Assembly (NCBI RefSeq): GCF_001469025.1
Contig: NZ_LNIZ01000008.1
Span: forward strand, 37,150-101,149
DNA length: 64,000 nucleotides
Origin: Trueperella bernardiae
Lineage (GTDB): Bacteria > Actinomycetota > Actinomycetes > Actinomycetales > Actinomycetaceae
Direction: 5' to 3'
Part shown: positions 17,584 to 26,128 of the stretch, piece after piece
Layout: each line of letters opens with the position of its first letter
How positions within the stretch are numbered: the first letter of the stretch is position 1
Program-made: the position numbers and the translations under genes
The notes under the pieces: generated by a model
What the model was told of the DNA's origin: nothing
The model's input: only the letters and a program-made list of their open reading frames with translations
Databases searched by the model: none

Positions 17584-18947
17584 TTGGCCACCGCCCCCTC
17601 GCGGTAGGTGAACTCCCCACGGAGCATGGTGCCCCACACCTCGCCGTGGAGCACGCGCCCCCAGAACCCGGAGTTCGCCGACTTTGAGGCCAAATGCTCC
17701 CGGTCCACCGGCGTGGTCCCTTCGGGGTCGAACACGCACAGGTTGGCTTCGGCCCCGGCTTCGATCTTTTGGGGTGCGAGCCGCAGGATCTCGCGCGGGC
17801 GCGCCACCATGAGCTCGACCACGCGGTCCCACCCGATCCGCCCGGGCTGCACGAGCCCGGTGAACACGGCCGGAAGCGAGGTCTCCAGCCCGATCATCCC
17901 GAAGGGCGCGTTTTCGAACTCGAGGTCCTTCTCATGCGCAGCATGCGGGGCATGGTCGGTGGCGATCACGTCGATCGTCCCGTCCACCACGGCCTGGGCC
18001 AGCGCCTCCGCGTCAGCGTGGGCGCGCAGCGGCGGGTTGACCTTCAGGTACGTTTCGTATTCGGTGGTGATGTCGTCCTCGGTGAGGAATAGGTGGTGCG
18101 GTGTCGCCTCGGCGGTCACATCCAGCCCGGCGGCCTTCGCCTCACGCACGACCTCCACCCCGGGCGCCGTGGAGATGTGGGCCACGTGCATGCGCCCGCC
18201 GGTCAGCCTCACCAGCTCGACGTCGCGCAAGATCTGCACCACTTCCCCTTGGGCAGGCCAGCCGGCGAGCCCCAGCCGCGTAGAGACCACGCCCTCGTTC
18301 ACGACGCCGCTACCGACCACCGCATCATCCTGCGAGTGCGTGATGATCGGCCGGTCCCACACCTTGGCGTAGTCGAGCGCGAGCCGCATGAGCCCGCCGT
18401 GCTGGATGCCGTGCCCGTCGTCGGAGAAGGCGACCGCGCCGGCCTCGGCCATCTCGCCCATCTCGGCGAGCTCCTTGCCTTCGAGCCCCTTCGTCACGGC
18501 ACCGATCGGGAAGATGTCCACGAGCCCGACCTCCTCGCCACGCTCGATCTGTCTCTCGATCAGCTTGCCGTTGTCCACCACCGGCGTCGTGTTCGCCATG
18601 GTCGCCACCCCGGTGAAGCCGCCGCGGGCCGCCGCGCGCGAGCCGGTGAGGATATCTTCCTTGTGCTCCTGCCCGGGCTCGCGGAAGTGCACGTGCATGT
18701 CGAACAGTCCCGGCAGCACCACCTTGCCGCGCAGGTCCACCCGCTCGACTTCCGCCCATTCGCCAACGACGCCGACCGCGTCCGCCGCGTCCGAAGCTCC
18801 CGCCGCGTCCGATCCCTCGGCGTTCGCCGGCCCGTCGACGTCGACAACAATCGCCACGATCCGGCCGTCCCGGACGTAAATGTCGGCCACGGCGTCGAGC
18901 CCCACCTGGGGGTCCACGACCCGCGCACCCTGCAGAATCTTACGCAT
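17580..18947 (-). CDS. pyrC: Dihydroorotase
   Basis: A 455-residue zinc amidohydrolase (class I type) that closes carbamoyl-aspartate to dihydroorotate. The metal-binding DMHVHFREPGQEHKEDI motif is near residue 75; FTGVATMANTTPVVDN, HVAHISTAPG, TAEATPHHLFL and ATDHAPHA are all present. An Ala/Asp-rich insert (GSDAAGASDAADAVG) sits at about residues 40-54. ATG 18947 (MRKILQGARVVDP) overlaps the end of pyrB by 8 bp and is preferred to the longer open frame. Confidence 0.95.
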   Translation of the reverse strand: MRKILQGARVVDPQVGLDAVADIYVRDGRIVAIVVDVDGPANAEGSDAAGASDAADAVGVVGEWAEVERVDLRGKVVLPGLFDMHVHFREPGQEHKEDILTGSRAAARGGFTGVATMANTTPVVDNGKLIERQIERGEEVGLVDIFPIGAVTKGLEGKELAEMGEMAEAGAVAFSDDGHGIQHGGLMRLALDYAKVWDRPIITHSQDDAVVGSGVVNEGVVSTRLGLAGWPAQGEVVQILRDVELVRLTGGRMHVAHISTAPGVEVVREAKAAGLDVTAEATPHHLFLTEDDITTEYETYLKVNPPLRAHADAEALAQAVVDGTIDVIATDHAPHAAHEKDLEFENAPFGMIGLETSLPAVFTGLVQPGRIGWDRVVELMVARPREILRLAPQKIEAGAEANLCVFDPEGTTPVDREHLASKSANSGFWGRVLHGEVWGTMLRGEFTYREGAVAK

Positions 18948-19917
18948 TGACCAGCTCCTTCGCGGCGATGGGGGACAGATCCTCGGCACAGTTCGCGAGG
19001 AGAAGTTCCATGATGGCCATCCGCACGGCCACGCCCGAGTTGACCTGGTTGAGCACGCGGGCCGGGATCGAGTCGGCCACCTCCTGCGTGATTTCCACGC
19101 CGCGGTTCATAGGGCCGGGGTGCATGATGACTGTGTGTGGGGCGAGCGCGGCCAGGCGCTGCGAGTTCATACCCCAGAAGCGGGCGTATTCGCGTAACGA
19201 GGGTAGGAGTTGCAGGCTGCCGAGCCGCTCGAGCTGGATGCGCAGGAGGTAGACGACGTCGGCGCCGTAGATCGCCTCGTCCACGCTAGCGGCCACTTCC
19301 ACACCGAGCACGTCGGGGCGGGCGGGCAGGAAGGCGGGCGGGCCGGCCACCACCACGCTCGCGCCGAGCCGGCCGAGCACGCGGGCGAGCGAGCCGACCA
19401 CGCGCGAGTGCGCGATGTCGCCCACGATCGCCACGCGCAGACCCGCGATCCGGCCGAAGTTGGCGCGCATGGTGTGCAGGTCGAGGAGGGCCTGGGTGGG
19501 GTGTTCGTGCTTGCCGTCGCCGGCGTTGATAACCGAGCCGCGGATGTTGCGGCGCACGATTTGGGGGCTGCCGGCGGCGCGCGCCCGGATGACCACCATG
19601 TCGGTGTCCATCGCGTCGAGGGTCTGCGCGGTGTCCACCAGCGACTCCCCCTTCGCGATCGAGGACGCCGAGCCGGAGATGTTGATGACGTCCGCGCCGA
19701 GCCGCTTGCCCGCGATCTCGAAGGAGGTGCGGGTGCGAGTGGAGGGCTCCAGGAAGAGGTTGACGATCGTCTGCCCGCGCAGGCTGCCGTGCTTCTTGGT
19801 GCCCGGCCCGGAGGCGTTGGCGGCGGCGTGCAGGTCGGCGCGGTCGAGGATCGTTTCGATGTCGGCGATGGACAGGTCGTCCATCGTCATCAGGTGGCGG
19901 GTAGACAGGATACTCAT
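18940..19917 (-). CDS. pyrB: Aspartate carbamoyltransferase catalytic chain
   Basis: A 325-residue transferase for the first committed pyrimidine step. Carbamoyl-phosphate binding motif FLEPSTRTRTSFEIAGKRLG is near residue 55; NAGDGKHEHPTQALLDLHT and VAIVGDIAHSRVVGSL are the other signatures, and HPGPMNRGVEI is near the C-terminus. ATG 19917 overlaps the pyrR stop in ATGA form. No regulatory pyrI chain is present, as usual in actinobacteria. Confidence 0.96.
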   Translation of the reverse strand: MSILSTRHLMTMDDLSIADIETILDRADLHAAANASGPGTKKHGSLRGQTIVNLFLEPSTRTRTSFEIAGKRLGADVINISGSASSIAKGESLVDTAQTLDAMDTDMVVIRARAAGSPQIVRRNIRGSVINAGDGKHEHPTQALLDLHTMRANFGRIAGLRVAIVGDIAHSRVVGSLARVLGRLGASVVVAGPPAFLPARPDVLGVEVAASVDEAIYGADVVYLLRIQLERLGSLQLLPSLREYARFWGMNSQRLAALAPHTVIMHPGPMNRGVEITQEVADSIPARVLNQVNSGVAVRMAIMELLLANCAEDLSPIAAKELVNA

Positions 19918-20486
19918 CGGGAAACCTCCACAACCTCAACCGAGGTCTGCTTGTCTGTGGGTTCGATCTTGACCACGACCTTGTCGGCCGCGTGCGTGGG
20001 CACGTTCTTGCCCACGAAGTCTGCGCGGATGGGTAGTTCGCGGTGCCCGCGATCCACCAGGACGGCCAGCCAGATGCGCGACGGGCGGCCGGCCGAGAGC
20101 AGCGCGTCCATCGCGGCGCGCGCGGTGCGGCCCGTGTAGAGGACGTCGTCGACCAGCACCGCCTTCTTTCCCGTTAGGTCCGGGATCACAACGCCGGCAC
20201 CGCGGCCCGCGTCGTCACCTTCAGCCGCTCCGGGCGCGGGGCGCGCGGGCTGGGCGCTGGCCGGGCGGGCGTCGTCACGAAAATCGGTGATATCGAGGTG
20301 GACGACCGGGACCTCCACGCCCTCGATGCGCTTGATCATGGTGGCGAGGTGGCGGGCAATGGTGTCGCCGCGGTTGATGATGCCCACCAGCACCAGGCCG
20401 TCGGTGCCGCGCGTGGATTCGAGGATTTCGTGGGCGATGCGGATGAGGGAGCGGCCGATTGCCGGCGCGTCGAGCACGGTGGTCAT
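19914..20486 (-). CDS. pyrR: Pyrimidine operon attenuation protein / uracil phosphoribosyltransferase
   Basis: A 190-residue PyrR. The PRPP motif is KKAVLVDDVLYTGRTARAAM; LVGIINRGDTIARHLA and WLAVLVDRGHRELPIRADFV are conserved in the family. A short Ala/Pro-rich insert (ARPASAQPARPAPGAAEGDD) interrupts the middle. PyrR binds UMP and the leader RNA to terminate transcription early; a matching leader element lies 90-160 bp upstream of ATG 20486. It heads the pyrRBCFE operon. Confidence 0.95.
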   Translation of the reverse strand: MTTVLDAPAIGRSLIRIAHEILESTRGTDGLVLVGIINRGDTIARHLATMIKRIEGVEVPVVHLDITDFRDDARPASAQPARPAPGAAEGDDAGRGAGVVIPDLTGKKAVLVDDVLYTGRTARAAMDALLSAGRPSRIWLAVLVDRGHRELPIRADFVGKNVPTHAADKVVVKIEPTDKQTSVEVVEVSR

Positions 20487-20576
20487 TCCTTCTCCTTCCC
20501 TCGCGGAAAGAGAGCGCGGTGCCGCGCGTCGTTCAGGCACGCGTTGCCGCGGTGCCGCGCCCGTACCCCTGGCAGT

Positions 20577-20601
20577 AAAAAGCCCCGCCAGAAGGCAGGG
20601 C
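20577..20601 (-). terminator. Attenuator terminator in the pyr leader
   Basis: On the minus strand GCCCTGCC-TTCT-GGCGGGGC forms an 8-bp stem with one G-U pair, followed immediately by TTTTT. It lies between the PyrR-binding hairpin and pyrR, the expected place for the conditional terminator. Confidence 0.88.
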
Positions 20602-20610
20602 AGAAGCGAG

Positions 20611-20644
20611 GCGTCTTGCCGGTTCTCTGACCGCCTTAAAGACT
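20611..20644 (-). promoter_or_regulatory. PyrR-binding leader hairpin (anti-antiterminator)
   Basis: The minus-strand RNA reads UCUUUAAGGCGGUCAGAGAA then CCGGCAAGA. It forms a stem around a purine-rich loop (GGUC-AGAGA-ACC) with the conserved UUUAA lead-in, resembling known PyrR sites. PyrR-UMP would stabilise it, letting the terminator at 20577 form. Confidence 0.8.
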
Positions 20645-20700
20645 ACCCACAGCCTAGCCCGCCTCGCGGCACGTGTCGAGCCGCCGCGCCGTGGCACCAC

Positions 20701-21372
20701 TTACAGCTTGCGGCCCCGGGCGCCGGCGGCGATGTCGGAAATGGCGCGCAGGCGGCGTAGCGACACCGTGCCATCATCCTGGAAGCGTGCCAGCTGCCAG
20801 GGCGGCGCGAGAGAGAGGTAGGTGTTGACCACCACGTCCGGGCTCTCCTTCATGTCCGTGCCAAGCCACGCCACCAGCACCGCGATGAGGTTGTACACCT
20901 GCTGGGTGGTGGCCATCGCCGTCCACAGGTTCGACACGGTTTCCTCGCGCAGGTGGGAGGTGAACTCGTCCACGTAGGCGTCGAAGATGAGGGCCAGACG
21001 GCGGGTAATGTGCCCGACCACCACCGGCTGATTCGGGGCGAACAGCGCGCTCAGGAACTCCCGGTGCTCGCGCAGCTCGGTTAGCATCCGCACGTAGGTC
21101 TCCCGCCAGCGCAGGAGGTAGTTCTCGTTCGGGGTGGCAACGGCGTCGATCAGCTCGTCAAGGTAGGGCTGCAGCACGTCGACCACCATGTCCGCAACGA
21201 ACTGCGCCGGCGAATCCCCGTGCTGGTAGAAGGTAGTGCGCGACACCCCGGCCTCGCGCGTTAGCTCCGCCACCGTGATGGAATCCGCCGGCTTGGTCAG
21301 GGCGAGCCGGCGCGCCGCGTCACACAGCTGCCCGCGCACGCGCACGTACCGCGGGTCGTTGTTCATCTCCAT
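20701..21372 (-). CDS. TetR/AcrR-family transcriptional regulator
   Basis: A 223-residue one-domain regulator. The N-terminal HTH is clear (AARRLALTKPADSITVAELT, then REAGVSRTTFYQHGDSPAQF). The C-terminal ligand domain (DELIDAVATPNENYLLRWRE onward) has no obvious family hit by eye. It is divergent from the first dmsABC operon across 246 bp and is the only regulator there, so control of dmsABC1 is a reasonable inference. ATG 21372 follows AGGAGG by 4 bp; ATG 21366 is possible. Confidence 0.85.
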   Translation of the reverse strand: MEMNNDPRYVRVRGQLCDAARRLALTKPADSITVAELTREAGVSRTTFYQHGDSPAQFVADMVVDVLQPYLDELIDAVATPNENYLLRWRETYVRMLTELREHREFLSALFAPNQPVVVGHITRRLALIFDAYVDEFTSHLREETVSNLWTAMATTQQVYNLIAVLVAWLGTDMKESPDVVVNTYLSLAPPWQLARFQDDGTVSLRRLRAISDIAAGARGRKL

Positions 21373-21618
21373 CGCGCCTCCTGGCAGGAATTATACCGAC
21401 GACGACACCCTGCCGCCCCGTCCCTTCGGCCCTGCCGCCCCGGCGCAGCCGCATATTAGAAGCCAAACTATCACCTATTTATTTCGGGCAAATCAGACAT
21501 TGGGCCACAAAAGTCCTGGTAGGCGGGTCGTCACTGTTAAACACCTGTCTTTTAGCAGATAGATTCGGAACATGACCCCGGCACCCCGGGGCGGACCGAC
21601 TCGATAAGGAGAACCGGC

Positions 21619-24063
21619 ATGACTCAGACTCTGCCCCCGAAGCTAGACGGGACGACTGGCCCGTCTCGCCGAACATTTCTCAAGTGGTCAGGCGTGGCTG
21701 CCGGAGTAGCTGGCCTCGCTGCGACCACCTCTCATCTCCCCACTCCTGCCGTGGCCGCTCAGACCGACGGCATGGAAGGCGTGGATAAGACGGTGTGGAA
21801 CGCCTGCCTGGCCAACTGCCAGTCCCGCTGCCCGCTGCGCCTCCAGGTCAAGGACGGCGCCGTGGTTCGCGTGCTCGCGGACAACACGGGCTCGGACGAA
21901 TTTGGCGACTTCCAGATCCGGGCGTGCGTGCGCGGTCGCAACCAGCGCGAGCGCATCTACTCCCCCGATCGCATCAAGAAGCCGATGAAGCGCGTGGGCC
22001 AGCGCGGCGAGGGCAAGTGGGAGGAGATCACGTGGGAGGAGGCCTTCGACACGATCGCCTCCGAACTCAAGCGCGTGAAGGAAACCTACGGCAACGAAGC
22101 CCTGTGGTATCACTACGGCTCCGGCTCCACCGGCGGCAACATCACGAAGCGCGGCACCTGGCCGCGCCTGCTCAACACCTACGGTGGTTACCTCGGCCAG
22201 TACGGCGACTACTCCACGGCCCAGCTCACGGCCGGCACTTTGTTCCACTATGGCGGCTGGATCCCGTCCAACTCGCTCGAGGACGTGAAGAACTCCAAGC
22301 TCCAGGTCATGTTCGCCAATAACCCGCTGGAGACCCGCATGTCGGGCGGCGGCGAGCTCGCCGTCGTGCAAAAGACGAAGTCCGAGTACGGGATCCGGAC
22401 GATCATCATCGACCCGCGCTACTCAGAGACTGCGCTGGCCGTGGGCGACGAGTGGGTGCCAATCAAGCCCGGCACCGACGCCGCGCTCGTGGCCGGCATG
22501 ATCCACGTGATCCTCTCCGAGAACCTCCAGGACCAGGACTTCCTCGACAAGTACTGCGTCGGCTTCGACGAGGACCACATGCCTGAGGGCATCCCGCCGC
22601 ACAACTCCTACCGCTCCTACATCGAGGGCAAGGGGGCCGACGGCATCGAGAAGACCCCCGAGTGGGCGCAGGACATCACCGGCGTTCCGGCGACGACCAT
22701 CCGCCGCCTCGCCCGCGAGATCGCGAACGCCAAGCCGTGCGCGATCACCCAGGGCTGGGGCCTGCAGCGCCACGCGAACGGGGAGAACGGCGCGCGCGCG
22801 GTCTTCACCCTCGCCGCCGTGACCGGCAACATCGGCATCCCGGGCGGCGGCAACGGCGCCCGCGAGGGCAACACCACCCTGCCCGTCAAGGCATTCCCGC
22901 TCTTCGACGGCGAAAAGCCGCCCGTGAGCACGCAGATCTCCTGCTTCAACTGGCCCGACGCCATCATGGACGGACCGTCGATGACGGCCGAAAAGGACGG
23001 CGTGCGCGGCAAGAAGAAGCTGGACGTGGGCATCAAGCTCATGGTGGTCAACGCCTCCAACACCCTCATCAACCAGCACAACGACATCCACTACACCCAA
23101 GAGGCGTTGCGGGATGACACGAAATGCGAGTTCATCGTGGTGATTGACCACCAGTGGACCGCCAGCTGCGACTGGGGCGACATCGTCCTTCCCTCCACCA
23201 CAAACTTCGAGGAGATCGACATCATCCCCGGCGCCTCGTGTGGCGACATGGGCTGGGCGATCTGGGGCGACAAGGCGATCGAGCCGCTGTACGACGCGAA
23301 GACCGGCTACGAAATGTGCACCGAGATCGCGCGCCGTCTTGGCATCGAGCAGGAGTTCACCCAGGGCCGCACCCAGGAGGAGTGGCGCCGGTGGCTCATC
23401 GATGAGACCCGCGCCAACGTGGAGGGCTTCCCCACCGAGGAGGATTGGCCCGAGGTCGGCGTCTTCCGCGCTTACTCCGGCAAGCACCGGGTGGCCATGA
23501 AGGACTTCCGCGAGGATCCCGAGGCGAATCCGCTGGAGACGGCGTCGGGCAAGATCGACATCTTCTCCGCGCCGCTGTACGAATACTCCAAGACGTGGGT
23601 CTTCGAGGGCGAGCGCGCGGGCGACCGCGTCACCGCGATCCCCGAGTACCTCGAGACGTGGGAGGGCCAGGCCGAGGCCCGTACGAACGATAAGTACCCG
23701 CTGCAGTGCATCGCTCACCACTACAAGGGCCGCACCCACTCCAGCTACGCGAACCTCGAAAAGGGTCTGGAGTTGCACCCGCAGATGCTGTGGATCAACC
23801 CCGCAGACGCGGAGGCTCGCGGCATCGCCAACGGCGACACGATCTACGTGTTCAATGACCGCGGCAAGGTCAAGACCGAGGCGCGCGTGACTCCGCGCAT
23901 CGTGCCCGGCGTCGTGTCCCTGCCGCAGGGCGCGTGGTACAAGCCGAACGCCGACGGCGTCGACGAAGGCGGCTGTATCAACACGCTCATGAAGTACCAC
24001 CCCTCCCCCCTCGCCAAGGGGAACCCGGGGCACACGGCGCTCGTTCAAGTTGAGAAGGCGTGA
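21619..24063 (+). CDS. dmsA: DMSO reductase-type molybdopterin oxidoreductase, catalytic subunit (copy 1)
   Basis: An 814-residue bis-MGD enzyme. The Tat signal SRRTFLKWSGVAAGVAGLAA (residues 15-34) directs it, folded, across the membrane. The FS0 cluster ligands follow: CLANCQSRCPLRLQV and ACVRGR, spaced CX3CX3CX34C as in E. coli DmsA. The YGDYSTAQ segment holds the serine predicted to ligate molybdenum. SGKIDIFSAPLYEYS and AWYKPNADGVDEGG mark the C-terminal cofactor domain. Substrate could be DMSO, TMAO or another S/N-oxide. ATG 21619 follows AAGGAG. It ends in overlap with dmsB. Confidence 0.93.
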   Translation: MTQTLPPKLDGTTGPSRRTFLKWSGVAAGVAGLAATTSHLPTPAVAAQTDGMEGVDKTVWNACLANCQSRCPLRLQVKDGAVVRVLADNTGSDEFGDFQIRACVRGRNQRERIYSPDRIKKPMKRVGQRGEGKWEEITWEEAFDTIASELKRVKETYGNEALWYHYGSGSTGGNITKRGTWPRLLNTYGGYLGQYGDYSTAQLTAGTLFHYGGWIPSNSLEDVKNSKLQVMFANNPLETRMSGGGELAVVQKTKSEYGIRTIIIDPRYSETALAVGDEWVPIKPGTDAALVAGMIHVILSENLQDQDFLDKYCVGFDEDHMPEGIPPHNSYRSYIEGKGADGIEKTPEWAQDITGVPATTIRRLAREIANAKPCAITQGWGLQRHANGENGARAVFTLAAVTGNIGIPGGGNGAREGNTTLPVKAFPLFDGEKPPVSTQISCFNWPDAIMDGPSMTAEKDGVRGKKKLDVGIKLMVVNASNTLINQHNDIHYTQEALRDDTKCEFIVVIDHQWTASCDWGDIVLPSTTNFEEIDIIPGASCGDMGWAIWGDKAIEPLYDAKTGYEMCTEIARRLGIEQEFTQGRTQEEWRRWLIDETRANVEGFPTEEDWPEVGVFRAYSGKHRVAMKDFREDPEANPLETASGKIDIFSAPLYEYSKTWVFEGERAGDRVTAIPEYLETWEGQAEARTNDKYPLQCIAHHYKGRTHSSYANLEKGLELHPQMLWINPADAEARGIANGDTIYVFNDRGKVKTEARVTPRIVPGVVSLPQGAWYKPNADGVDEGGCINTLMKYHPSPLAKGNPGHTALVQVEKA

Positions 24064-24728
24064 TCTCGATGGGAATCATGACTGACAAGGACTCGGCAAG
24101 CTACGCCGTTGCCGGGGGTAACTACGGCTTCCACTTCGACCAGGAGCTCTGCACGGGCTGCAAGGCCTGCCAGATCGCCTGCAAGGACAAGCACGACCTG
24201 CCGATCGGCGTCAATTGGCGCCGCGTGGTGGAGTACGCGGGCGGCACCACCACGATGAGTGACGGGGCGTTCTCGATGAACGTGTTCGCCTACTACACGT
24301 CGATCTCGTGCAACCACTGTGAGGACGCGATCTGCATGCAGGTCTGCCCCACCACGGCGATGAGCCGGCGCGAGGACGGCACGGTCTACGTGGACTCCTC
24401 CAAGTGCGTGGGCTGCCGCTACTGCGAGTGGGCCTGCGCCTATGGCGCCCCGCAGTTCAACGCGGAGGAAGGCCACATGTCCAAGTGCGACCTGTGCTAC
24501 GACTACCGCTCCACCGGCCAGGAGCCCGCGTGCGTCACGGCGTGCCCGTCGCGCGCACTGGACTGGGGCCCGATCGACGACCTGCGCGCGCAGTTCGGCA
24601 CCGAGGATGGCATCGCCCCACTCCCCGACCCCTCGATCACCAAGCCGCGCCTGGTCATCCACCCGCACAAGGACGCCCAGCCGTGGAACTCCGCCAACGG
24701 CGAGATCCTCAACCCCAAGGAGATCTGA
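24060..24728 (+). CDS. dmsB: DMSO reductase iron-sulfur subunit (copy 1)
   Basis: Up to 222 residues; carries electrons from DmsC to DmsA. All sixteen cysteines for four [4Fe-4S] clusters are present: CTGCKACQIACKDKHDLP, CNHCEDAICMQVCP, CVGCRYCEWACAYGAPQFN, CDLCYDYRSTGQEPACVTAC. It exports with DmsA, without its own signal. GTG 24060 overlaps the dmsA stop (GTGA), but GAGAAGG at 24052-24058 is better spaced for ATG 24069; ATG 24078 is also in frame. Parts are identical in DNA to the second dmsB (see findings). Confidence 0.94.
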   Translation: MISMGIMTDKDSASYAVAGGNYGFHFDQELCTGCKACQIACKDKHDLPIGVNWRRVVEYAGGTTTMSDGAFSMNVFAYYTSISCNHCEDAICMQVCPTTAMSRREDGTVYVDSSKCVGCRYCEWACAYGAPQFNAEEGHMSKCDLCYDYRSTGQEPACVTACPSRALDWGPIDDLRAQFGTEDGIAPLPDPSITKPRLVIHPHKDAQPWNSANGEILNPKEI

Positions 24729-25753
24729 TGAACCTCCACGAATTACCCATGATTATCTTCACCGTGGTGGCCCAGCTGTGCGTGGGAATGTTCCTCGTGC
24801 TCGGTGCGATCCAGCTCTGGCTCACCGCCACCACCGACGAGCGCACCACCGACCGCCTCACCACCCCGATCCTGTATGTGATCGGCCCGGTGATGGTGTT
24901 CGGCCTGGTCGCCTCCATGTTCCACATGAACGACGTCACCCACACCCTCAACGTTTTCCGCCACGTGGGCTCATCGTGGCTGAGCCGCGAGATCGTGTTC
25001 GGCGTCGGCTTCGCCGGGCTGGGCTTCCTCTTTGCCCTCCTGCAGTGGTTCCGGGTCGGCCCGGCCAAGGCGCGCATTGCGCTCGGCATGGTGACGGGCC
25101 TGGTCGGTATCGGGCTCGTGTGGTCGATGTCGATGATCTACTCCTCGCTCGTCACCGTCCCGGCGTGGAACACCTGGGTTGTCCCGTTCCAGTTCTTCGC
25201 CACCACGTTGATGTTGGGCGCGGCCGCCGTCGTCGTGTCCCTCGTTGCAATGACGGCGATCCGGCAGCGCACGCCCGCCACCGAGCGCGGCCCGGTTGCG
25301 GTTCCGTCTCGCACGACGACGCCGCCCGCCTGGCAGACCCGCCTCGGCATCGACCGCAACCTGGCCGAGATTCATGCTCCCGCCACGGACAAGGAATGGA
25401 AGCTCACCACCCAGATCGTCAAAGCCTGCATGGCCCTGGTCGCCCTGGTGGCGGTGGGGATCCTCATCTCCTACGTGGCACACGTGCAGCACTTGGCCAC
25501 CCACCCCGAGCCGGCGGCGGCCATCTCCGCGGCGGCGTTCTCCGGCGCGTTCTTCTGGATGCGCCTGGTGCTGCTCGGCCTGGGCGCCGTGGGCGTGGGC
25601 TTCGCGGCGTTCAAGTACGCCTCCTCGGCCACGCTTGAGAAGCCGGCCACGCTGACCTGGGTGGTGAGCGCGGCGTTCGTGCTCATCCTCGCCGCCGAGT
25701 TCATGGGCAGGTCGCTGCACTATGACTCGATGCAGCTGATCGGCATCGGCTAA
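24728..25753 (+). CDS. dmsC: DMSO reductase membrane anchor subunit (copy 1)
   Basis: A 341-residue integral membrane protein that oxidises menaquinol and anchors DmsAB. Start MNLHELPMIIFTVVAQLCVG; about eight membrane helices, with FGLVASMFHMNDVTHTLNVF and EFMGRSLHYDS as conserved family segments. The cytoplasmic/periplasmic loop near residues 180-225 is hydrophilic (TTTPPAWQTRLGIDRNLAEI). ATG 24728 shares bases with the dmsB stop (TGATG), so the three genes are translationally coupled. The frame is open further upstream inside dmsB, but that part is not real protein. Repeat A3 follows. Confidence 0.93.
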   Translation: MNLHELPMIIFTVVAQLCVGMFLVLGAIQLWLTATTDERTTDRLTTPILYVIGPVMVFGLVASMFHMNDVTHTLNVFRHVGSSWLSREIVFGVGFAGLGFLFALLQWFRVGPAKARIALGMVTGLVGIGLVWSMSMIYSSLVTVPAWNTWVVPFQFFATTLMLGAAAVVVSLVAMTAIRQRTPATERGPVAVPSRTTTPPAWQTRLGIDRNLAEIHAPATDKEWKLTTQIVKACMALVALVAVGILISYVAHVQHLATHPEPAAAISAAAFSGAFFWMRLVLLGLGAVGVGFAAFKYASSATLEKPATLTWVVSAAFVLILAAEFMGRSLHYDSMQLIGIG

Positions 25754-25786
25754 GGCACCCCGGCGCGAAGCCGGAGTGAAATTTTT

Positions 25787-25840
25787 TGGACGATTCCGGG
25801 GCGATCTTCTTATTTGAGGAGATCGCCCCGGAATCGTCCA
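25787..25840 (+). repeat. Family A palindromic repeat, copy A3
   Basis: A 54-bp near-perfect palindrome between dmsC1 (plus) and the small zinc-ribbon gene (minus). Arms of 21 bp start TGGACGATTCCGGGGCGATC and are fully complementary. The flanks are AATTTT on the left and GTGTTTTTAAAC on the right. It is the best-conserved copy and would form a strong terminator hairpin. Confidence 0.93.
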
Positions 25841-25878
25841 GTGTTTTTAAACTGCCCGGACTTCTATCGCGCCCCGGC

Positions 25879-26034
25879 TTAGCCAAAGAGCCTCGACAGG
25901 AAGGAGCCGCCCTCCTTCGCGTGGCCCTGGCAGCGCTCCGATTCGGGAACGCCGGCGAGGGCCTGCTCGATGTGGTTGCCGCAGCCGGCCCAGGTGGGCT
26001 TGCCGCACTTGGGGCAGGTAACGCGCTGGCACAT
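25879..26034 (-). CDS. Small cysteine-rich zinc-ribbon protein
   Basis: A 51-residue protein beginning MCQRVTCPKCGKPTWAGCG and ending CQGHAKEGGSFLSRLFG. The CPKC pair, a third Cys in WAGCGNH and a late Cys-His (CQGH) suggest one zinc-ribbon-like site. It has AGGAAG at good spacing before ATG 26034 and actinobacterial codon usage; homologous short proteins of this pattern occur in many actinobacteria without known function. It lies just downstream of, and on the same strand as, the CoA-disulfide reductase gene (95 bp gap), so a role in sulfur handling is possible but unproven. Confidence 0.75.
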   Translation of the reverse strand: MCQRVTCPKCGKPTWAGCGNHIEQALAGVPESERCQGHAKEGGSFLSRLFG

Positions 26035-26128
26035 GGTTCTTCCTTCTTTCTTCCCGGGCCTTCACCCCAGGATTTTTCCTGAGAGCGGCTGTGCTCCCAG
26101 CTGTTCATGGTGACGGCCAGGGCCGCCT

